From: Acidobacteriota bacterium
GTDB taxonomy: Bacteria; Acidobacteriota; Terriglobia; Terriglobales; Acidobacteriaceae
DNA length: 64,000 nt
Direction of reading: 5' to 3'
NCBI GenBank assembly: GCA_003225175.1
Contig: QIBA01000041.1
Coordinates: 1 to 64,000, forward strand
In this document: positions 44,216 through 52,067 of the stretch, piece by piece
Numbering within the stretch: position 1 is the first letter of the stretch
Layout of the letters: each line of letters starts with the position of its first letter
Notes under the pieces: model-generated
The model's database searches: none
What the model saw: only the letters and a program-made list of their open reading frames with translations
Told to the model about the DNA's origin: nothing
Program-made: the position numbers and the translations under genes

Positions 44216-44791
44216 CTAGGCCTTTGCGTGCTGCAGATCCGCCAACGTGACCAGCACTTCCTGACTGTGCCCGTTGGGCTTTACTCCTTTGAAAATCTTC
44301 CGCACGACTCCGTCAGGATCAATGATGAAAGTGTTGCGGGCCGCGTATTTCTTGCCTTGAAACTCAGTCAGGCTGCCGTACTGATTGACAACCTTCGCCG
44401 ACTGGTCGGAAAGGAGCTTAAAGTTTAACCCTTCCTTGGCGCAAAATTCCTTGTGCGAATCGCTTGAATCAAGACTAACACCCAGAATCACTGCTCCCTT
44501 TGACTGATATTGTGCTTCATCCCGCTGGAAGTTGTGGGCCTCAATCGTGCACCCCTGAGTGAAATCTTTGGGATAGAAGTACAACACCACCCACTTTCCG
44601 CGATATTGATCGAGCGAGATTGAGCTTCCGTCCTGTGACGGCAGGGTGAAGTTGGGAGCCTTCTCTCCCTCTGAGACGATTTTTATTGACTCAGCGTCAC
44701 CGCCAACGAGCAGACTTGAGAGCGGGTGAGCGGCGTTCAGCGAAGACTCCAAAAATAAGATAGATACCAGTGCGACTGCTAAGAGCCTCAT
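44216..44791 (-). CDS. Secreted PrxQ/BCP-type peroxiredoxin
   Basis: The 191-residue thiol peroxidase starts with a signal peptide (LLAVALVSILFLESSLNA). The AhpC/TSA fold follows: APNFTLPSQDGSSISLDQYRGKWVVLYFYPKDFTQGC, with the peroxidatic Cys81 in DFTQGCTIEAHNF and a likely resolving Cys117 in HKEFCAKE. This is the BCP/PrxQ spacing. Reduction of hydroperoxides outside the cytosol is expected. The ATG at 44791 has ggaga twelve bases upstream. It is upstream of the ECF sigma gene on the same strand, so both may belong to one stress response. Confidence 0.9.
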   Translation of the reverse strand: MRLLAVALVSILFLESSLNAAHPLSSLLVGGDAESIKIVSEGEKAPNFTLPSQDGSSISLDQYRGKWVVLYFYPKDFTQGCTIEAHNFQRDEAQYQSKGAVILGVSLDSSDSHKEFCAKEGLNFKLLSDQSAKVVNQYGSLTEFQGKKYAARNTFIIDPDGVVRKIFKGVKPNGHSQEVLVTLADLQHAKA

Positions 44792-45006
44792 TAGGTTATT
44801 CAGTTCTCCAGAATGTGAAGCAAGTTCGCAGGCGAGAAGTGGCAAATTGCTGTTAATAATACGGATAATGGAAGAGGAGCCGCTACTGTCTGCAATAGTC
44901 TAAAACATCGTATTTGGGGTATTTCATCCGACACATCTGGGGATTTCGGGGACGAAAGTCCCGGGATAAGCTGTCCGATAGGCGCTACGATCATTCGCGA
45001 AAGGCA

Positions 45007-45036
45007 GAAAAGCGGGCCATTACTGGCCCGCTTTTC
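45007..45036. terminator. Strong bidirectional terminator hairpin
   Basis: A perfect 13-bp stem (45007-45019 with 45024-45036, loop ttac) is flanked by A- and T-rich sequence, giving T-runs on both strands. It lies downstream of the Gly/Tyr-rich secreted gene (minus strand) and fits a rho-independent terminator for it. Confidence 0.8.
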
Positions 45037-45067
45037 ATTTGCTTCAGTGAAACTGGGAAACGAATAC

Positions 45068-45658
45068 TTACCGGCCCCAACGTCCGTCGGAACCGTATCC
45101 CTGCTGATAGCCCTGCTGGTATCCCTGGCGGTAGATGGATTTGTACTGATCCTTGTTGCCGTAGCCTGAGCTGTATCCGCGCGTAGCGTTGCGGTAGCTG
45201 TCATCTTGGGTGGGGCGATAACTATGTCCAGTTGCGCGGTCGTTCTGCCCATCCCGGATTCCATCCTGATAGCCGATGGAGCGCGCTTGGTTCATCCCGC
45301 CGCCATAGTAGCCGCTGTTTCCGCGCCCGTAATAGCCACCATTGCCCCCGTAATAGCCACCATTGCCGTAGTAGCCACCGTTATTGCCGTAGTATCCGTC
45401 ATTGTTGCGGTACGTCCCGTAGTTGCCGTTGTTCCGGCCGTTGTTGTAGTAGCCATTGTCATGGGCGCGGCGCCATTCTTTCTCGCGTTCCTTCCGCTCA
45501 CGTTCCTGGCGCTTTTGCCAATCTTTATCTTGATATCTCCACCGGTCACGATTGTGATCACGATCGCGATCCTGCGCACTCGCTTGCACCACGCCGGCAG
45601 TGCTCCCTGCAATGGCGAGAGCCATAGTCCAGAGCAAACTTTTACCGAAGAATTTCAT
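45068..45658 (-). CDS. Secreted Gly/Tyr/Asn-rich repeat protein
   Basis: The 196-residue protein has a signal peptide (SLLWTMALAIAGSTAGVVQASA). After a charged stretch (DRDRDHNRDRW) comes a low-complexity region of GGYYGNGGYYGGN repeats (residues 85-125), then glycine-zipper-like repeats such as GYQDGIRDG and RQGYQQGYQQGYG. Such proteins are thought to be envelope or matrix components. The ATG at 45658 is used; the frame upstream reads repeat DNA, not protein. The secreted protein at 58853 has a similar GYxxG spacing. Confidence 0.75.
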   Translation of the reverse strand: MKFFGKSLLWTMALAIAGSTAGVVQASAQDRDRDHNRDRWRYQDKDWQKRQERERKEREKEWRRAHDNGYYNNGRNNGNYGTYRNNDGYYGNNGGYYGNGGYYGGNGGYYGRGNSGYYGGGMNQARSIGYQDGIRDGQNDRATGHSYRPTQDDSYRNATRGYSSGYGNKDQYKSIYRQGYQQGYQQGYGSDGRWGR

Positions 45659-45670
45659 TTGTCTCCCTCC

Positions 45671-45700
45671 CTCCACTTCAGAGCGGCTGCGTTCCGGATG
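45671..45700. repeat. Dispersed HPERSR-type repeat
   Basis: In the minus-strand frame upstream of the Gly/Tyr-rich gene, this DNA reads HPERSRSEVEGG, the peptide pattern of a short repeat found in many soil bacterial genomes. A related piece lies at 48957-48985 in the uvrC tail. Identification is by pattern only. Confidence 0.45.
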
Positions 45701-45951
45701 GCGCTTGCCCAGCACAGTCGGCCTTCGTGGGGTGTCTTTGCTAGCTAGAAACACGGCTGTCGGGACGGAAGTTGCGCCGAAAGAGGGCCAAATTCGGAAT
45801 ACTCAACTATTGCTTGCAAAAGAGTTAGCAGAGCTGTCTTAACGCCCAAGGCCGCTCAATTGGATCCGGCAATCAGCACCCCGCAGCAATCTAACAACTC
45901 TAGTTTGCACCCATAGGAACACGTGTGTTTCCCTAGCTTCGGAGTTTCTTG

Positions 45952-46845
45952 ATGAGAGTTTTCCTTACCGGGGCTAGCGGGTTCGTAGGCTCCCACATTC
46001 TGCGCCGTCTTCTCTGCGAAGGGCACACTGTGCGAGCCCTCGTACGTCGGCGCGGGTCTCTGCACGGTCAAGCAGAGCTTGAGGAAGTAGAAGGCGACAT
46101 CAACTCCGGCAATTTGAGCACCTTTGTGGCCGGCTGCGATGCGGTCATCAATCTCGTCGGCATCATATACGAGCGCGGCATGAAGACGTTTGAAAGCGTA
46201 CATCACCATGGAACCAGGAACCTGGTAGCTGCGGCACGGCAGAACGGCGTGACACGCTTCGTACAGATCTCGGCATTGCGTGCCCGGCCGACGGACGCTA
46301 CTGAATATCACACGACTAAGTTTGCGGCCGAAGAGGAGGTTCGCAATAGTGGCATTCCGTTTGTAGTGTTGCGGCCCTCACTCATCTTTGGACCGGGAAG
46401 CGCCTTTACGCGGCAGATGGTGGAGGTAATGCGTGCAGTGCCTTTCCTTCGTCCGATTCCAGGAACGGGAAAATACCGCTTTCGTCCAATTCACGTGGAT
46501 GACGTGACAGAATGCTTTTCGCAGTCCCTCAGCAATCCTGCAGCGGCAAAGCAGACCATCGATTTAGTGGGTAGCGAAGAACTTAATCTGGATGAAATTG
46601 GGAATGTAATCGCGGAGAGTCTTGGTATCCAGAAAAAAGTCCTGCACATTCCCATGCCCTTCATGAAAGCCGCGGCAACTTTTTTTTCTCTACTTCCGGT
46701 GACACCGCCAGTCACAGCTTTGCAATTGCGAATGATGAAAGAAGGCTCAACAGCAGACCCGACGACAATGAAGCGCATCTTCGGCATTGAGCCTATCGGT
46801 TTTCGTGCGGGAGCGCGGCGTTACCTCACAGCGGAATTTCGCTGA
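45952..46845 (+). CDS. NDUFA9-like NAD(P)-binding protein
   Basis: The 297-residue protein is an atypical short-chain dehydrogenase of the NDUFA9/complex-I-associated group. It opens with VFLTGASGFVGSHILRRLLCEGHTVRALVRR (NAD motif TGASGFVGS) and includes DAVINLVGIIYERG, FVQISALRARPTDATEYHTTKFAAEEEV and LRPSLIFGPGSAFTRQM. Members of the group usually lack the catalytic Tyr-Lys pair and act as cofactor binders; the matching stretch here is YHTTKF. It may act on a quinone-linked or sugar substrate. A TTG just before the ATG is less likely. Confidence 0.85.
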   Translation: MRVFLTGASGFVGSHILRRLLCEGHTVRALVRRRGSLHGQAELEEVEGDINSGNLSTFVAGCDAVINLVGIIYERGMKTFESVHHHGTRNLVAAARQNGVTRFVQISALRARPTDATEYHTTKFAAEEEVRNSGIPFVVLRPSLIFGPGSAFTRQMVEVMRAVPFLRPIPGTGKYRFRPIHVDDVTECFSQSLSNPAAAKQTIDLVGSEELNLDEIGNVIAESLGIQKKVLHIPMPFMKAAATFFSLLPVTPPVTALQLRMMKEGSTADPTTMKRIFGIEPIGFRAGARRYLTAEFR

Positions 46846-47062
46846 TAACGTGCACGTTAGCCGCATTTTGCACAATCTAAGGCGTTTTCAAATCGTAAAT
46901 ACTTCCGGTACGTCAATTCTCTAAGGCGGTGAGCAACAAACGGCTACTCTCAGGGTTATAAAATAGTCGGGTATCTCCTCACGATTCAGCGCACTTGGTT
47001 CACGTTCGCAAGAGCCCGAGAGATTGCCGTTCGTACAGGAGACAACGCTGAAGGAGAGTGTT

Positions 47063-48169
47063 ATGAAATTTAAGTCCGCAGGAGCAGTTTTCACATTGGC
47101 ATTGCTGCTTATGGTTGCAGCGATCAGTGGCTGCTCAAAGTCGGCCAATGTAGCCAGTGGCGACCTGACAGACGCCCAGGTCGCAGGCAATGTACAAACC
47201 AAGATCAGTTCTGACCCTTCGTTGAGTGGGCGCCAGATCAGCATCAACGCCGATAAGGGCGTCGTAACCCTGGCCGGTACTGTGAACAGCGATGCCGAGA
47301 TTACATCCGCGTTAAACGATGCGCAGCAGGTACAGGGCGTAAAGCAGGTGATTAGCCGCCTGGCAGTCCAGACCGCGCAAGCTGCGCCGGAGCCTGAGAC
47401 ACCTCAACCGGCGCAGCAGCGCAGTTCGCCAAGCCGCGCAACCAGCCCGCGCGTACGTCCACGTCATTCGCTGCCATCGGCATCGAGCTCGTATACGAAC
47501 TCTCAGGGCACAAGCACGACTTCGAGCAGTTCCGATTTGGGTTCGAGCAACTCGACGGCAAGTACGTATACGCCACCTTCACCGCCGCCTCCTCCGCAGA
47601 AAGTTACAGTTCCAGCGGGAACAGTTCTGCAGGTGCGGACTGTGGAAGGGCTGAGCTCCGAGACCAATCACGAAACCGATACGTGGCACGGAACACTCAA
47701 TAACGACGTTATGGTCGACGATCAGACCGTGATCCCGGCGGGCGCCGAGGTTCAAGGACGAGTCATGGAAGCGCATGCCGCCACTCACTACAGCGGCGGA
47801 TCCACCCTGGTGCTCGGTCTTGAGCGCGTTAGCTTTAACGGCAAGACCTACCAGATCGCAACCGACACATGGCAGCGCAAAGGTGACACGCGTGGCAAGA
47901 ACACCGCAGAGAAAGTCGGCGGTGGTGCTGCTGTAGGCGCGATCCTGGGTGGAATCTTTGGTGGCGGCAAAGGGGCTGCCATCGGAGCGACGGCGGGAGC
48001 CGGCGCGGGTGCTGGCGCAAACACCATTACCAAGGGGCAGAAAGTGGAACTGCGTCCAGAAACTCTAGTCAGCTTCCGCCTGCAGAATCCCATTTCGGTA
48101 ATGCCATCCGCAACTAACGAACGTCACGGAACAGTGATTCGCCCCGACAGCAGCGGCGAGCCACAGTAA
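47063..48169 (+). CDS. BON-domain lipoprotein with glycine-zipper tail
   Basis: The 368-residue protein has a lipoprotein signal with lipobox ISGC (Cys24). Next is a BON domain (residues 33-105: LTDAQVAGNVQTKISSDPSLSGRQISINADKGVVTLAGTV), which binds phospholipid membranes. A Ser/Pro-rich linker with a PPSPPPPPQ run follows, then a beta-rich domain of the TVPAGTVLQVRT type. A Gly-zipper stretch (GGGAAVGAILGGIFGGGKGAAIGATAGAGAGAGA) lies near the end. The ATG has aaggag 7 bases upstream. It should sit in the outer-membrane inner leaflet or in the periplasm. The function is unknown; osmotic-stress BON proteins are relatives. Confidence 0.85.
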   Translation: MKFKSAGAVFTLALLLMVAAISGCSKSANVASGDLTDAQVAGNVQTKISSDPSLSGRQISINADKGVVTLAGTVNSDAEITSALNDAQQVQGVKQVISRLAVQTAQAAPEPETPQPAQQRSSPSRATSPRVRPRHSLPSASSSYTNSQGTSTTSSSSDLGSSNSTASTYTPPSPPPPPQKVTVPAGTVLQVRTVEGLSSETNHETDTWHGTLNNDVMVDDQTVIPAGAEVQGRVMEAHAATHYSGGSTLVLGLERVSFNGKTYQIATDTWQRKGDTRGKNTAEKVGGGAAVGAILGGIFGGGKGAAIGATAGAGAGAGANTITKGQKVELRPETLVSFRLQNPISVMPSATNERHGTVIRPDSSGEPQ

Positions 48170-48186
48170 CTGTGTCTTCAGTAATA

Positions 48187-48212
48187 AAGGCCGGACGGGA
48201 ATGTCCGGCCTT
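48187..48212. terminator. Terminator hairpin downstream of the BON lipoprotein
   Basis: A perfect 10-bp stem (48187-48196 with 48203-48212, loop gggaat) is followed by ttctt. It lies between the convergent BON and lolA genes, the right place for the end of the BON transcript. Confidence 0.7.
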
Positions 48213-48220
48213 CTTGCGTG

Positions 48221-48248
48221 GTAGAGACGCAGCATGCTGCGTCTCTAC
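48221..48248. repeat. Intact 28-base dispersed palindrome, overlapping lolA stop
   Basis: Identical to the copy at 17299-17326. It overlaps the end of lolA, and its tag (48245-48247 read on the minus strand) is the lolA stop codon. Confidence 0.9.
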
Positions 48249-48931
48249 GGTTCGAGGTTTTGACTGTCTACGACTTCAACTCCGGGAGGCGGAGAGAACC
48301 GGAAAAGGTCCGGCTTCACTACTACATCCTCCTGCAGATCGCGGAAGATGAATTCCGTCGTTGAGCCATCCAGTTGTTCGATGAGAATTCGTCCGATCTG
48401 ATTCGAAGGGGTGATCTCAAGCAGCGCACGCTGGATGCGATCCTCCATTCCCTTAGGGACACCTTCGAGTACTACATTATCGTGCTGTTTCGGCGACTCG
48501 GCTGAAATCCTGAGCTTGGAGAATTCCTGTTGCAGCTTCGTGTGGCCCAAGAGATACCGGATCGGAGAGCGAAAATCGTCGAGCTTTTTTGCCGGCATTC
48601 GCCGCGCTTGCCGCTCCGAGGGAACGTAGAAGAACGCACTCTTCCCATCAACTATGAACAACTTCGGCGTTGGCTGCTCATATTGCCATCTCATCCTGCC
48701 GGGTTTCTGCAGCCACAATTGTCCTGATTCATTTCGCACAAGGCCCGCGCCGTTGTAATTCTCCTGGAATTGGGCTTTGAGCGTAGTGAGGTGGTTGTAA
48801 CGGCGATCAATCCGCGAGGCAATTTGCGAGACGGACAGCTCATCTGCAGTGCTGACGCCGGCGATGAATAGCAACAGCAAAAGCGCGGTCGAGGGCGGCC
48901 GCATCCAGGCTCGCTCTCTTCGTGACCTCAT
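48245..48931 (-). CDS. lolA: Outer-membrane lipoprotein carrier protein LolA
   Basis: The 228-residue periplasmic chaperone carries lipoproteins from LolCDE to the outer membrane. A signal peptide (LLLLLFIAGVSTADE) is followed by the LolA fold: LTTLKAQFQENYNGAGLVRNESGQLWLQKPGRMRWQYEQPTPKLFIVDGKSAFFYVPSERQ. This has the Gln-Phe motif of the family and the opening LxxxxxxxA(Q)F. A C-terminal strand region follows. The length is slightly above average (about 200). The stop codon is supplied by a dispersed palindrome. It overlaps uvrC upstream by four bases. Confidence 0.92.
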   Translation of the reverse strand: MRSRRERAWMRPPSTALLLLLFIAGVSTADELSVSQIASRIDRRYNHLTTLKAQFQENYNGAGLVRNESGQLWLQKPGRMRWQYEQPTPKLFIVDGKSAFFYVPSERQARRMPAKKLDDFRSPIRYLLGHTKLQQEFSKLRISAESPKQHDNVVLEGVPKGMEDRIQRALLEITPSNQIGRILIEQLDGSTTEFIFRDLQEDVVVKPDLFRFSPPPGVEVVDSQNLEP

Positions 48932-50853
48932 ACTTCTGCCTTCGTGACCGGAGCCCGTCCTGAGCGGAGCCGAAGGGTGTTTGCCTCTCCCTTCCGAAAA
49001 TGTTGCAGAATCGCCGCGGCCTGTGCGGGCGTCACAACAGCCGAGAGCGCAGCTGGCTCAGCTTCTTTTACGGCACGAACGCTACCAAAGTGCTCAATGA
49101 GCCTGCGAGTAGTGAGTGCACCAATGCCCGGGATTTCCAGCAGCTCAGAAGCGCGATCGCGTATCTCCCGACGTTTGCGATGAAAGGTGACGGCAAATCG
49201 ATGCGATTCGTCACGAATCATTTGTACGAGATGCAGCACCGGTGAGTGGCGATCAAGAACAACAGGATCCTCTTCCTGACCGTGCACGTAGATGATTTCT
49301 TCCCGCTTAGCAATCGAGGCAAGCGGCTGGTTAGTGATTTCGAGCGACTCCAGCGCCTCGGCAGCCGCATGGAGCTGCCCAATGCCGCCGTCAATTAGCA
49401 CCAAGCTCGGCATGTTCCGTTTCTCGCTGGTTACGCGCTTGTAGCGGCGGGCGATTACCTCGCGCATCGAAGCGAAATCGTCTACACCTTCCACGGTGCG
49501 GATGATGAATTTTCTATAATCCGACTTCTTCATCTGCCCGTCTTCCCAGACCACCATCGATGCGACTGTCTCGGCGCCTTGAATGTGTGAAATATCGAAG
49601 CACTCGATGCGAGTTGGCAGTGTGGGCAAGGTAAGTGCGTCCTGGAGAGCTTCCTGAATGGCCTTCACTGACGGCTTCATTACGCGGAAGCGCTGATCGT
49701 AAATCTGGTGAGCATTCTTGGCCGCAAGATCGATGAGCGACCGCTTTTCTCCGCGCACCGGAATGAGGATCTCCACTTTGGAACCGCGCTTCTCCGAAAG
49801 CAGCTCTTCGAGAGCTGCACGTTCATTGAAATCCACCGGCACAAGGATCGCGCGGGGCACATATTGCTTATCGATGTAGCACTGCTTTAACAAGGCCGCG
49901 AAAAAGAGTCCCGGATCAAACTCTGCTTTCGGTACTCGTTGCACGTTCCCGCCGGGTTCCTCCTCCTCGCTAGGCCACATGAGTTCAAATTCGGGCAGGT
50001 CCTCCCAAAACAGCTCACGGCGGTCGAGGATGCGTCCACCTCGCATATGAAAGACGTTCAGGGCAAGCATCTGGTTCTCATAATGAAACCCGAAGACATC
50101 CATATCATCACCCTGAACCACCGCCATGCGCTGACGTTCCATCAAATCTTCAACTGTGCTGATCAGGTCGCGGTATTTAGCAGCAGACTCATACTCTTGC
50201 TCTTGGGCAGCTCTTTCCATTCGGGCACGCAGCGAACGAGCAAGATCAGCCTGTCGACCTTCAAGGAAAAGTTGAACGTCGCGTACTGCCTCGGCGTAAC
50301 GGTCAGCTGTGGTCAAGTCCTTCACACAAGGACCAAGACAGCGCTTGATGTAGTACTGCAAGCAGGGACGCGGATGATACCGCGACAGATCGATGTTGCA
50401 TGATGGAATCAGGAAACTGCGGTGAATTAAATCGACCGTCCGGTGAGCCAGATTCGCGGGAAAGTATGGACCGTAATAAGCGCTGCCATCCTTCTTTAAC
50501 CTTCGTGTCACGAAAACCTTTGGGAAACGGTCTCCCAACGTAAGCTTGATGTATGGATATGTTTTGTCATCCCGCAGGAGAATGTTGAAACGCGGCTTCT
50601 TCTGCTTAATGAGATTGTTCTCAAGAGCCAGCGCCTCGCGCTCGTTCTCGACGACGATGTACTCGACGTCGACGGCTTCGCGCATTAGCGAGCCGGTTTT
50701 TGCATCCTGGGTAGCAGCTTCCAGCAGGTATGAACGTACCCTCGCCCGCAGGCTTTTGGCCTTGCCGACGTAGATCACCTCCCCTTCGGCGTTCTTGTAC
50801 ATGTACACGCCGGGGCTGATGGGAAGAGTCCGAATTTTCTGCTGTAGTTCCAT
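48928..50853 (-). CDS. uvrC: Excinuclease ABC subunit C
   Basis: The 641-residue nuclease makes both cuts in nucleotide excision repair. The GIY-YIG 3'-nuclease is at the N-terminus (GVYMYKNAEGEVIYVGKAKSLRARVRSYL). A UVR motif lies at about residue 210 (EYESAAKYRDLISTVEDL). The RNase H-like 5'-nuclease follows (IECFDISHIQGAETVASMVVWEDGQMKKSDYRKFII). The C-terminal helix-hairpin-helix domain includes LLEIPGIGALTTRRLIEHFGSVRAVKEA. After it, a short extra tail (RKGEANTLRLRSGRAPVTKAEV) is derived from a dispersed repeat. It is co-transcribed with lolA. Confidence 0.97.
   Translation of the reverse strand: MELQQKIRTLPISPGVYMYKNAEGEVIYVGKAKSLRARVRSYLLEAATQDAKTGSLMREAVDVEYIVVENEREALALENNLIKQKKPRFNILLRDDKTYPYIKLTLGDRFPKVFVTRRLKKDGSAYYGPYFPANLAHRTVDLIHRSFLIPSCNIDLSRYHPRPCLQYYIKRCLGPCVKDLTTADRYAEAVRDVQLFLEGRQADLARSLRARMERAAQEQEYESAAKYRDLISTVEDLMERQRMAVVQGDDMDVFGFHYENQMLALNVFHMRGGRILDRRELFWEDLPEFELMWPSEEEEPGGNVQRVPKAEFDPGLFFAALLKQCYIDKQYVPRAILVPVDFNERAALEELLSEKRGSKVEILIPVRGEKRSLIDLAAKNAHQIYDQRFRVMKPSVKAIQEALQDALTLPTLPTRIECFDISHIQGAETVASMVVWEDGQMKKSDYRKFIIRTVEGVDDFASMREVIARRYKRVTSEKRNMPSLVLIDGGIGQLHAAAEALESLEITNQPLASIAKREEIIYVHGQEEDPVVLDRHSPVLHLVQMIRDESHRFAVTFHRKRREIRDRASELLEIPGIGALTTRRLIEHFGSVRAVKEAEPAALSAVVTPAQAAAILQHFRKGEANTLRLRSGRAPVTKAEV
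48957..48985. repeat. Short dispersed repeat inside the uvrC tail
   Basis: The stretch gtcctgagcggagccgaagg is the core of a repeat seen in many bacterial genomes; here it codes for the extra tail ANTLRLRSGRA of UvrC. Identification is by recalled pattern, not by search. Confidence 0.5.
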
Positions 50854-50887
50854 TTCTATTTGCTAAGCACGAGTAAGGAGGATTCCT

Positions 50888-51029
50888 TTAAGATTCGTTC
50901 GCATATTGCCAGACTTCCTCGTCCGTTGCGCGTGACAATCCCACCTCGGGCAGCTACTGAGCCGGGATACTCAGTCTTGAGAAGAGTCGCGATTTTGTAC
51001 GAGAGATTCTGGTCGAGCAGCAGCTTCAC
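50888..51029 (-). pseudogene. Broken DUF5615 (PIN-like) toxin gene
   Basis: Beginning at a GTG at 51029, the minus strand reads VKLLLDQNLSYKIATLLKTEYPGS, the DUF5615 opening. It then shifts frame into VGLSRATDEEVWQYANES before a stop, with a further fragment (LKGILLTRA) in the third frame. An intact gene has about 110 codons. DUF5615 proteins are PIN-like toxins paired with DUF433 antitoxins. Two frameshifts make this copy dead. Confidence 0.8.
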
Positions 51030-51236
51030 TTGATGCTCGCCAAGAACCTGCCGCGAACGCAAGACACGCCCGCAGATCATCTCAGCCAGGTCTGGAAAGT
51101 TGCGCAAGATCTCTTCGTGTCATATCCCAGAAGCCATTTAGTCCAGTACGTCGGAGACCGTAATTCGCAGACCGCGGATGTAGGGTTTCTCGCCCATTTT
51201 GCCCTCGTCCATCGTGATGATCTTGCGACAATCCAT
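51030..51236 (-). pseudogene. Broken DUF433 antitoxin gene
   Basis: From the ATG at 51236 the minus strand reads MDCRKIITMDEGKMGEKPYIRG, then LRITVSDVLD, a stop (51138-51140), MASGI, another stop (51120-51122), then HEEILRNFPDL, and after a frameshift DLRACLAFAA. These blocks are the DUF433 family in order. The gene lies directly before the broken DUF5615 toxin, so the pair was a toxin-antitoxin module that has decayed. Confidence 0.8.
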
Positions 51237-51363
51237 ATGCAAAGACTAAGTTGTCGATGCTGGGATGGTCAATCGCGATTCAGCCGAACACTCTAGGCAA
51301 CGAGAGTTGAGATAATCTCGTTCTAAGTATTCGGTCCGGCGAAGTAGCTCAGGAGGAGACAAA

Positions 51364-51666
51364 GTGGAAAAGCATGATTGGAAGACGATTTTGATGTTCG
51401 GCGCATTCGGCGCAGCGGCATACTTTTTGTTGAGTGGCAGGCGAGCGGCTGGCATGGCTAGTGCGGGAGTAGGACTGGCCGCGTTGGCCTCTGACCATCC
51501 GGAGAAGTTCGAGCAGATTTGGAATCAGGCCCCCGAGTACCTCGACCGCGGCCATCGTATCGTGAACGGAATTCAAAGCCTGGTGGAACGCATCACGGAA
51601 CACGCGCAGAACTGGCAACAGATGCGTGGGCGCTCAGGTGGAGAGTTCCAGAATAAGCCGTACTAG
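51364..51666 (+). CDS. Small membrane-anchored protein of unknown function
   Basis: The 100-residue protein starts with GTG, for which aggaggagac is a strong ribosome-binding site 4-5 bases upstream. A short hydrophobic region (residues 8-48, ILMFGAFGAAAYFLL and AGMASAGVGLAALAS) is followed by a soluble helical part (EKFEQIWNQAPEYLDRGHRIVNGIQSLVERI). I know no family for it; its build resembles small YtxH-like or DUF3618-like envelope proteins. It stands alone between the dead toxin pair and a convergent DUF59 gene. Confidence 0.7.
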   Translation: MEKHDWKTILMFGAFGAAAYFLLSGRRAAGMASAGVGLAALASDHPEKFEQIWNQAPEYLDRGHRIVNGIQSLVERITEHAQNWQQMRGRSGGEFQNKPY

Positions 51667-51721
51667 GGGACGCGCGATAAGGAAAAGGGGAAAGGGAACA
51701 GCAACTCTGTTTTCCTTGGCT

Positions 51722-52057
51722 CTACTCGATTCCTAACTTCTGCCGGGCTGCCTGACTGAGTCGCTCCGGAGTCCACGGCGGAGACCACACAACGTTCACG
51801 GTCGCCGAGTTCACGCCTGGAAGTTGTTCGATCCGATCTTTGACCTGCTGGCTGATCTGCGTGTGTGCCGGGCATCCTGGTGCCGTGAGTGTCATTTCAA
51901 CTTCGACATCACGCCGCGTTTCCGGGGGAACTTCTGGCTTGGATTCGGGCGTAATCCGAACACCATAAATAAGGCCAAGATCGACGATATTGACAGGGAT
52001 CTCCGGATCGTAGCAGTCCTTCAGTGCAGTCATTACATCTTCTTCGGTTACCGGCAT
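51722..52057 (-). CDS. DUF59/MIP18 iron-sulfur assembly factor
   Basis: The 111-residue protein belongs to the SufT/PaaD/MIP18 family: VMTALKDCYDPEIPVNIVDLGLIYGVRI holds the DPE/DPExxxNIVDLGLI signature, and VEMTLTAPGCPAHTQISQQVKDRI holds the conserved Cys of TxxGCP. These proteins help in Fe-S cluster maturation. No suf genes lie nearby. It starts just 10 bases from the end of the large DUF3857 gene but is not translationally linked to it. Confidence 0.92.
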   Translation of the reverse strand: MPVTEEDVMTALKDCYDPEIPVNIVDLGLIYGVRITPESKPEVPPETRRDVEVEMTLTAPGCPAHTQISQQVKDRIEQLPGVNSATVNVVWSPPWTPERLSQAARQKLGIE

Positions 52058-52067
52058 ACCAAATAGT

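Noticed and set aside
44950-44968. GGGAC-GAAA-GTCCC hairpin near the Gly/Tyr-rich gene as a riboswitch
   Set aside because: Only a 5-bp stem is present, and no conserved riboswitch core could be matched.
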